Positions 5,382 to 8,985 of a DNA stretch of 8,985 nt are shown here, piece after piece (position 1 is the stretch's first letter; the number at the start of each line of letters is the position of its first letter). The notes below the pieces were generated by a model. It was not told where the DNA came from, ran no database searches, and saw only the letters and a program-made list of their open reading frames with translations. The DNA lies in contig JAQBZA010000106.1 in the NCBI GenBank assembly GCA_027622795.1, positions 1-8,985 of the forward strand. The letters are read 5' to 3'. Origin of the DNA: Planctomycetota bacterium. GTDB taxonomy: Bacteria; Planctomycetota; Planctomycetia; Pirellulales; UBA1268. The translations under genes were made by a program, and so were the position numbers.

Positions 5382-6545
5382 GTGGCGGCCGTGCAGGGGT
5401 GGCATGCTGTGGCGGTGGTCGCAATGGCCGCGATGGCGACAGAAGTTGCTGCCCGGCCAGGTGAGCCACCCGCCCCGCGGGAGCTCGTCTCGATTGCGAG
5501 CGTGATGGTGGCGCCCCTGCTTGACACCGCTCATCCGGTGCGAATCCGCGGCATCGTGACTTGGCGGCGTGGCAACGGGATGATTGTGCAAGACGACTCT
5601 GCTGGCATCTGGATCGAGGTTGCCGATGCGCGGCGGGCAGGCTACTGGCAGGCCCAGGGAGATCCGTCGCCCGACATCCGAGAGGGGGTGGAGGTTGAAA
5701 TCGAGGGCTGGTCGAATCAGGGCGGGTATGCGCCAAACATCCTGCCGGAGACGATGCGAATTCTCGGGGAAAAGCCCCAGCCCGAGCCGCGGGCCTATGA
5801 CCCGGAGCGGTTTTTTCAGGGGGTCGATGACTGCCTCCGGGTGACCGCCCGAGGTGTGGTGCAGGGGTTTCGTGACGATGGCGACCGGTGGCTGCTCCTC
5901 GTGGTCGAGGGAGGGAGGCGGTTCACGGTGGCGATCGACAAGCAGCGGCTCGGTGGGTCGCCGGAGGACTACGTTGACTCGGTCATCACGTGCGTCGGCG
6001 TGGCTACGGCGCAGTTCAATACCCGCGGCCAGTTTCTCGCGCCCCGGCTCAACCTGACGGCGGCCAGTGACCTGACGATCGAGCAGGCCCCTCTGGCCAC
6101 CGCCTTTGAAACGCCCCAGGTGGCATTGCGTGCGCTCGGTGGCTATCGGCCAGAGGCCCCGGACGGTCATCGCATCTGCACCCGTGGAGTGGTGACCCAT
6201 GCGGTGCCGGGCCGGTTTCTCTACCTCCAAGACGATGCCTGGGCGTGCGTGTGGAAACGACGTCGCAGGAGCGGTATCAGCCGGGAGATGTCGTCGATGT
6301 CGCCGGTTTTGTCGACTGCAGCGGGTATGTGGCCTCGGTCGCCGAGTCACTGGTGCGGAAGGTCTCCCACTCGTCGCCGCCTGTGCCGCTGCCGATCCAG
6401 CCGGCCACGATCGCGCAGATCAATGCCCAGGCGGCGCAGCGTTTCACCGAGGCTCGGCCCGGCGACTATTACGGCTGCCTCGTGCAGTTTCCGGCGCGTG
6501 TCATCGATATCCAGAGGGCGAATCGCGGAGGGCAGGTGCTTCTGA
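5382..6545 (+). CDS. Sensor histidine kinase, 5' part: signal peptide and extracytoplasmic OB-like modules (broken by frameshift)
   Basis: Only about the first 286 of the 387 residues are authentic. Residues 1-24 form a signal peptide (MAAVQGWHAVAVVAMAAMAT then EVAA). Two repeated modules and the start of a third follow. Each has an RG-[IV]-V strand, a hairpin with a VQDD- or LQDD-type turn, and a closing strand of the form G-x-x-V-x-V-x-G. Module 1 begins at RIRGIVTW (54) with VQDDSAGIWIEV (69-80); module 2 at TARGVVQGF (155); module 3 at CTRGVVTH (266) with LYLQDD (280-285). The pattern suggests OB-fold-like ligand-sensing units outside the cytoplasm. From codon 287 the frame turns into Arg/Ser-rich sequence (KRRRRSGISREM and onward to 6545), while the proper continuation is in another frame. 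It is therefore the first part of a kinase that would be about 721 residues if the frame were restored. Confidence 0.7.
   Translation: MAAVQGWHAVAVVAMAAMATEVAARPGEPPAPRELVSIASVMVAPLLDTAHPVRIRGIVTWRRGNGMIVQDDSAGIWIEVADARRAGYWQAQGDPSPDIREGVEVEIEGWSNQGGYAPNILPETMRILGEKPQPEPRAYDPERFFQGVDDCLRVTARGVVQGFRDDGDRWLLLVVEGGRRFTVAIDKQRLGGSPEDYVDSVITCVGVATAQFNTRGQFLAPRLNLTAASDLTIEQAPLATAFETPQVALRALGGYRPEAPDGHRICTRGVVTHAVPGRFLYLQDDAWACVWKRRRRSGISREMSSMSPVLSTAAGMWPRSPSHWCGRSPTRRRLCRCRSSRPRSRRSMPRRRSVSPRLGPATITAASCSFRRVSSISRGRIAEGRCF
6231..6247 (+). other. Frameshift site within the sensor kinase gene
   Basis: The upstream frame reads L-Y-L-Q-D-D-A (codons to 6239) and the downstream frame reads G-V-R-V-E-T-T from 6242. 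Modules of this kind normally read QDD-x-x-G-[IV]-x-V, as in module 1 (QDDSAGIWIEV), so the two halves join here. One missing base around 6240-6241, in CCTGGGC, explains the break. A -1 slip after TGG would also rejoin the frames without losing residues, but no canonical slippery heptamer is present. Confidence 0.75.
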
Positions 6546-7546
6546 TCGCTGCCGATACCGGCATGACAGCGATCGCCGATCCGGTCATCTTTCCTGAGTT
6601 GCACCGCCTTGAATCGGGGAGCGAGGTGATGGTGACCGGCATCGTGCGGCCCGAGCCGGAGCTCGATGACGAGGTGAGTCCGTGGCAGTCGACCAATGAC
6701 AAACGCATCCAGATTCTGCTGCGGTCGGCCGACGATATCGCGGTGGTGCGAGCCCCTTCATGGTGGAAGCCCCACCGCCTCCTCGCGGCGCTCGCCGTGG
6801 TTGCGTCGCTAGCGGCTGTTGCCGTGGGCTGGATTGTCTTGCTAAGGCGGCAAGTGGGGCGGCAGCTCGCGCTGATCGAATCACAGCTCCAGGCAAAGGC
6901 GGCCGTGGAGGAGCGGCAGCGAATCGCCCGCGAATTTCATGACACGCTGGAGCAGGATTTGGCGGGCGTTGCCCTGCGGATGGATGCCGCCGCGGGGCGG
7001 GTGCAGGACGGACGGGCGCGGGCGGAGTTTGAGCAGCAGCGGGCCCTGCTGACGCGACTGCGGGCGGAGACGCGTGATTTCCTCTGGGATCTGCAGGAGC
7101 CGCAACGAAGTGACGGTTCCTTGCCGGCATCCTTGTCTTCGCAGGCGGCCTATCAGCAGTCGCTGATGTCGGTGCCGATCACGGTGCATGCCACGGGCGA
7201 CATTCCGGCCCGAGTGCCGCCGCTCCTGCAGTATCACCTGTTGCGAATCGCCCGTGAGGCCGTGGCCAATGCCGGCAGGCATGCCGATGCGACGCGGATC
7301 GAGGTGCGTCTTCGGGCCGGGGCAGAAGGGCTTGTGCTCGAGGTGATCGACGATGGCGTGGGCTTTCCCGTCGAGGCGGGGGAGTCGCGGCATGGGCATT
7401 TCGGCCTGCGCGGCATGCGTGAGCGGGCCCGCCGAATGGGAGCGACACTTGTGATCGATAGCGGAGAGGGGAGGGGCACGAAGGTATCCGTGCGGATTCC
7501 TCCCGACACGCTTCGCGGCGAGCCACAGGCGACGCCCGAGTCTTAG
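6245..7546 (+). CDS. Sensor histidine kinase, 3' part: rest of sensor, membrane helix, HisKA_3 and HATPase core
   Basis: Residue numbers count from the GTG at 6245, which is in the middle of module 3 and probably not a true start. Residues 1-36 finish module 3 (YQPGDVVDVAGFVD); residues about 78-140 form module 4 (FPARVIDIQ, then GSEVMVTGIV). One membrane helix spans about 178-199. A short linker leads to the dimerisation and phosphotransfer helix EERQRIAREFHDTLEQDL, with phosphoacceptor H232, of the NarL-family HisKA_3 type. The ATP-binding domain has the N box REAVANAGRHAD (N342), the G1 box IDDGVGF (D369/D370) and the G2 region GHFGLRGMRERA. All kinase residues look intact, so only the frameshift would disable it. 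The protein should autophosphorylate on H232 and pass phosphate to the adjacent regulator. If the break is a sequencing error, this and the previous entry are one gene, 5382-7546. Confidence 0.85.
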   Translation: MRVETTSQERYQPGDVVDVAGFVDCSGYVASVAESLVRKVSHSSPPVPLPIQPATIAQINAQAAQRFTEARPGDYYGCLVQFPARVIDIQRANRGGQVLLIAADTGMTAIADPVIFPELHRLESGSEVMVTGIVRPEPELDDEVSPWQSTNDKRIQILLRSADDIAVVRAPSWWKPHRLLAALAVVASLAAVAVGWIVLLRRQVGRQLALIESQLQAKAAVEERQRIAREFHDTLEQDLAGVALRMDAAAGRVQDGRARAEFEQQRALLTRLRAETRDFLWDLQEPQRSDGSLPASLSSQAAYQQSLMSVPITVHATGDIPARVPPLLQYHLLRIAREAVANAGRHADATRIEVRLRAGAEGLVLEVIDDGVGFPVEAGESRHGHFGLRGMRERARRMGATLVIDSGEGRGTKVSVRIPPDTLRGEPQATPES

Positions 7547-7581
7547 GCTGCTGAACAAGTCCACCCCCGTGCGAAAGAACC

Positions 7582-8241
7582 ATGACGATGCCTTCAGCCA
7601 TTCGAATTCTTGTCGTCGATGATCACCCGCTGTTTCGTGAAGGGCTTGTCCACACGCTCGGTGCCGAGGATGGCTTTGAAATCGTCGCGCAGGCGGAGAA
7701 TGGGAAGGCGGCGCTGGACGCGTGGGCAGCAGTGCGTCCGCATGTCGCGATTATCGATATCAGCATGCCGGGCATGAATGGCATCGAGACGGTCCGCCGG
7801 CTCCGGACCTGCGATGCCGATGCGAAACTGCTGATGCTGACGTCGTCTGAGGATCAAGAAGACATCATCGCTGCGATCGACGCCGGTGCTTCGGGCTACA
7901 TCACGAAGGGAACGCGGTATGGCGATCTCGTGGCGGCAGTCCGCGAAGTGCACGATGGCGGACGTCCGCTCGGGGAGGTCATCGCCCGGAAGCTGGCCTC
8001 CCGCGACCGCGGCGGGCCGCTGACGCCACGGGAGTTGGAAGTGCTGCATTTGCTCCGCGAGGGGCTGACATTCATCGAAATCGGCCGCCGCCTTGCGATC
8101 ACGGAGCGGACGGCCCGGGCCCATGTGGGAGCGATCAAGGAGAAACTCGGGGCAACGAATACGGCCCAGGCGGTTGCCAAGGGATTTGAGCGGGGGCTGC
8201 TCAAGGTGGCACACGGCTCATCCGGAGCTGCGGCACGCTGA
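7582..8241 (+). CDS. NarL/FixJ-family two-component response regulator with LuxR-type HTH
   Basis: The protein has 219 residues, the normal family size. The receiver domain (about 7-122) has the acidic pair D13-D14 in VVDDHPLFREG, phosphoacceptor D59 in IIDISMPGMNG, T87 and K109 in YITKGT, so phosphorylation should work. The C-terminal DNA-binding domain (about 145-207) is a LuxR-type helix-turn-helix beginning LTPRELEVL, with FIEIGRRLAITERTARAHVG (164-183) as the scaffold and recognition helices. It should dimerise on phosphorylation and bind promoters; the targets are unknown. It lies 35 bases after the histidine kinase, whose HisKA_3 core is the usual partner type, so the pair forms a cognate two-component system. 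An ATG two codons downstream (7588) is an alternative start; neither has a strong Shine-Dalgarno. Confidence 0.93.
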   Translation: MTMPSAIRILVVDDHPLFREGLVHTLGAEDGFEIVAQAENGKAALDAWAAVRPHVAIIDISMPGMNGIETVRRLRTCDADAKLLMLTSSEDQEDIIAAIDAGASGYITKGTRYGDLVAAVREVHDGGRPLGEVIARKLASRDRGGPLTPRELEVLHLLREGLTFIEIGRRLAITERTARAHVGAIKEKLGATNTAQAVAKGFERGLLKVAHGSSGAAAR

Positions 8242-8320
8242 TAGGCGGAAGCGCGGCGTCGTACTGTTCGTCACGGCCATTGTCGCCATCGAAACATAGC
8301 TCGGGTGGGGCGGCGGGGCA

Positions 8321-8338
8321 GTGGACGTGAGCGTCCGC
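8321..8338. terminator. Hairpin between convergent genes, possible weak terminator
   Basis: GTGGACG (8321-8327) pairs with CGTCCGC (8332-8338) around a TGAG loop: seven pairs, one of them G-T. It sits between the ends of the response regulator and the vapC-like gene, where a bidirectional terminator is expected, but no T-run follows on either strand. The rest of 8242-8344 shows nothing recognisable. Confidence 0.35.
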
Positions 8339-8344
8339 TAGCCG

Positions 8345-8779
8345 TCAATCGATCGGATTGACGACACGGGCGAAGCCAGCACCACGAAAGTCCACGACGT
8401 TGCGTGTGTAGAACTCAGTCACTCCGTTGCTCTGCAGCGTCACGGCGAGCACGAGGTCGTAGGTTCGCCGCCGCGGAAATGCTGGGGTGGACAGGCTGGC
8501 ATAGATCATCGGCCATGAGCGCAGTTCGTAGCAACAGAATGAAAACCCCGAATCGTCGCGGAGGAAGGCCACCCGTCGGGCGGCCTCCACCGCCGACAGG
8601 GGCTTGGCGAAGACCCCCGGATGCCGCAGGCCGGTGTACATCTCGAAGAGCACCTGATCGGCCAGCATCCATTCAGCCGGTGAACGCAGAGCGTCGTTCA
8701 CGAGCCTGATCGCTGCGTCATGCTCCCGACAATCCTCGTCAGCGGCATAGAGCAGGATATTGGTGTCGAGGCTCTTCAC
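8345..8779 (-). CDS. vapC: PIN-domain ribonuclease toxin, VapC type
   Basis: The protein has 144 residues, a typical VapC length. The PIN acidic residues are present: D5 in SLDTNILLYAAD, E46 in LADQVLFEMYTGL, D108 in RTYDLVLAVTL, and D130 in the C-terminal FYTRNVVDF. VapC toxins are magnesium-dependent endoribonucleases that cut tRNA or rRNA and stop translation until neutralised by VapB. The start is a GTG at 8779, one base after the TGA of the upstream antitoxin gene (TGA-C-GTG), so the two are translationally coupled and probably autoregulated from a promoter outside the window. The MKSLDTN beginning matches the family and rules out a later start. A stand-alone PIN nuclease is less likely given the adjacent antitoxin. 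Confidence 0.85.
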   Translation of the reverse strand: MKSLDTNILLYAADEDCREHDAAIRLVNDALRSPAEWMLADQVLFEMYTGLRHPGVFAKPLSAVEAARRVAFLRDDSGFSFCCYELRSWPMIYASLSTPAFPRRRTYDLVLAVTLQSNGVTEFYTRNVVDFRGAGFARVVNPID

Positions 8780-8780
8780 G

Positions 8781-8985
8781 TCAGCGACTCCGCCGCGAAT
8801 CGCTGCAGCCCGCCGCCCGCACCTCCTCGTCCTGGCCGTGGATTACGTCTTTCAAGCGACCCGCATCCACGAGCACGCCGCCGCCGTGAAACGTGGGAAA
8901 CCGAACCGGCTGCTTCGGCGGAAGGGCCGGCACTTGTTCGAGGAGGCGGTCAACGGCCCGCCGCACCAGTTCGCTCACCGGGCGG
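8781..8985 (-). CDS. vapB: VapB-type ribbon-helix-helix antitoxin, C-terminal part (N-terminus beyond window)
   Basis: The frame is open to the window edge. The visible protein starts RPVSELVRRAVDRLLEQV, which fits the second half of a ribbon-helix-helix DNA-binding domain (commonly R-x-[VM]-SELVREA). A GTG at 8978 would truncate this domain, so the real start is probably upstream. The C-terminus continues with VRFPTFHGGGVLVDAGRLKD. Such a [FL]PTF-GGGL-x-x-x-VD-L segment is typical of RHH antitoxins paired with PIN toxins and inserts into the toxin active site. The role is to neutralise the adjacent VapC and repress the operon. The last residues (GCSDSRRSR) look divergent and probably unimportant. 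Confidence 0.7.
   Translation of the reverse strand, partial: RPVSELVRRAVDRLLEQVPALPPKQPVRFPTFHGGGVLVDAGRLKDVIHGQDEEVRAAGCSDSRRSR

Noticed and set aside
6231..6247. Programmed -1 ribosomal frameshifting in the sensor kinase
   Set aside because: No X-XXY-YYZ slippery heptamer or convincing downstream pseudoknot was seen; a one-base deletion or sequencing error is simpler.
5253..6350. A 365-codon open frame on the minus strand opposite the sensor kinase
   Set aside because: Its composition (Pro, Arg, His rich, no motifs) is that of an antisense shadow in GC-rich DNA. The plus-strand frame has a ribosome site, a signal peptide and repeated modules.

Overview
The window is GC-rich bacterial DNA, dense with genes, and almost certainly from the Planctomycetes (Pirellulales-like). 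The best evidence is a DUF1559 pseudopilin-like protein with the prepilin motif GG|FTLVELLVVIAIIGVL and the C-terminal MGSRNGGEV signature. It is followed directly by a small lipoprotein with a carboxypeptidase-regulatory-like fold, a pairing I know from this phylum. I see no tRNA, rRNA, CRISPR array or intact insertion sequence.

Layout. At the left edge, on the minus strand, a two-helix membrane protein with leucine-rich repeats (166-795) overlaps by 11 bases the start of a truncated gene that may encode a class 3 lipase (1-176). Divergent from them is a D-2-hydroxyacid dehydrogenase of the glycerate dehydrogenase/hydroxypyruvate reductase type (853-1806). Convergent with that is a coiled-coil protein with a PD-(D/E)XK nuclease-like domain (1827-2477), which has a near-consensus sigma-70 promoter. 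A run of plus-strand genes follows: an exported calcineurin-like phosphoesterase (2635-3480), the pseudopilin (3695-4786), the lipoprotein (4831-5307), a large sensor histidine kinase (5382-7546) and a NarL/LuxR-type response regulator (7582-8241). The right edge holds a minus-strand VapBC-type toxin-antitoxin pair, with the antitoxin cut by the window end.

How the genes may work together. The kinase and regulator are adjacent (35 bases apart) and form a two-component system. The kinase has a large predicted extracytoplasmic part made of about four repeated OB-like modules, one membrane helix and a HisKA_3/HATPase core. As sequenced it carries a single-base frameshift near 6240, inside the third module. 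The pseudopilin and lipoprotein are co-oriented upstream and may belong to the same transcription unit; that the two-component system controls them is only an inference. A string of three hairpins lies between a possible promoter and the pseudopilin start.

Overall, this is mostly ordinary planctomycete chromosome. The items most worth a second look are the frameshifted modular sensor kinase, the structured leader before the pseudopilin gene, and the solitary nuclease-like gene with its strong promoter.
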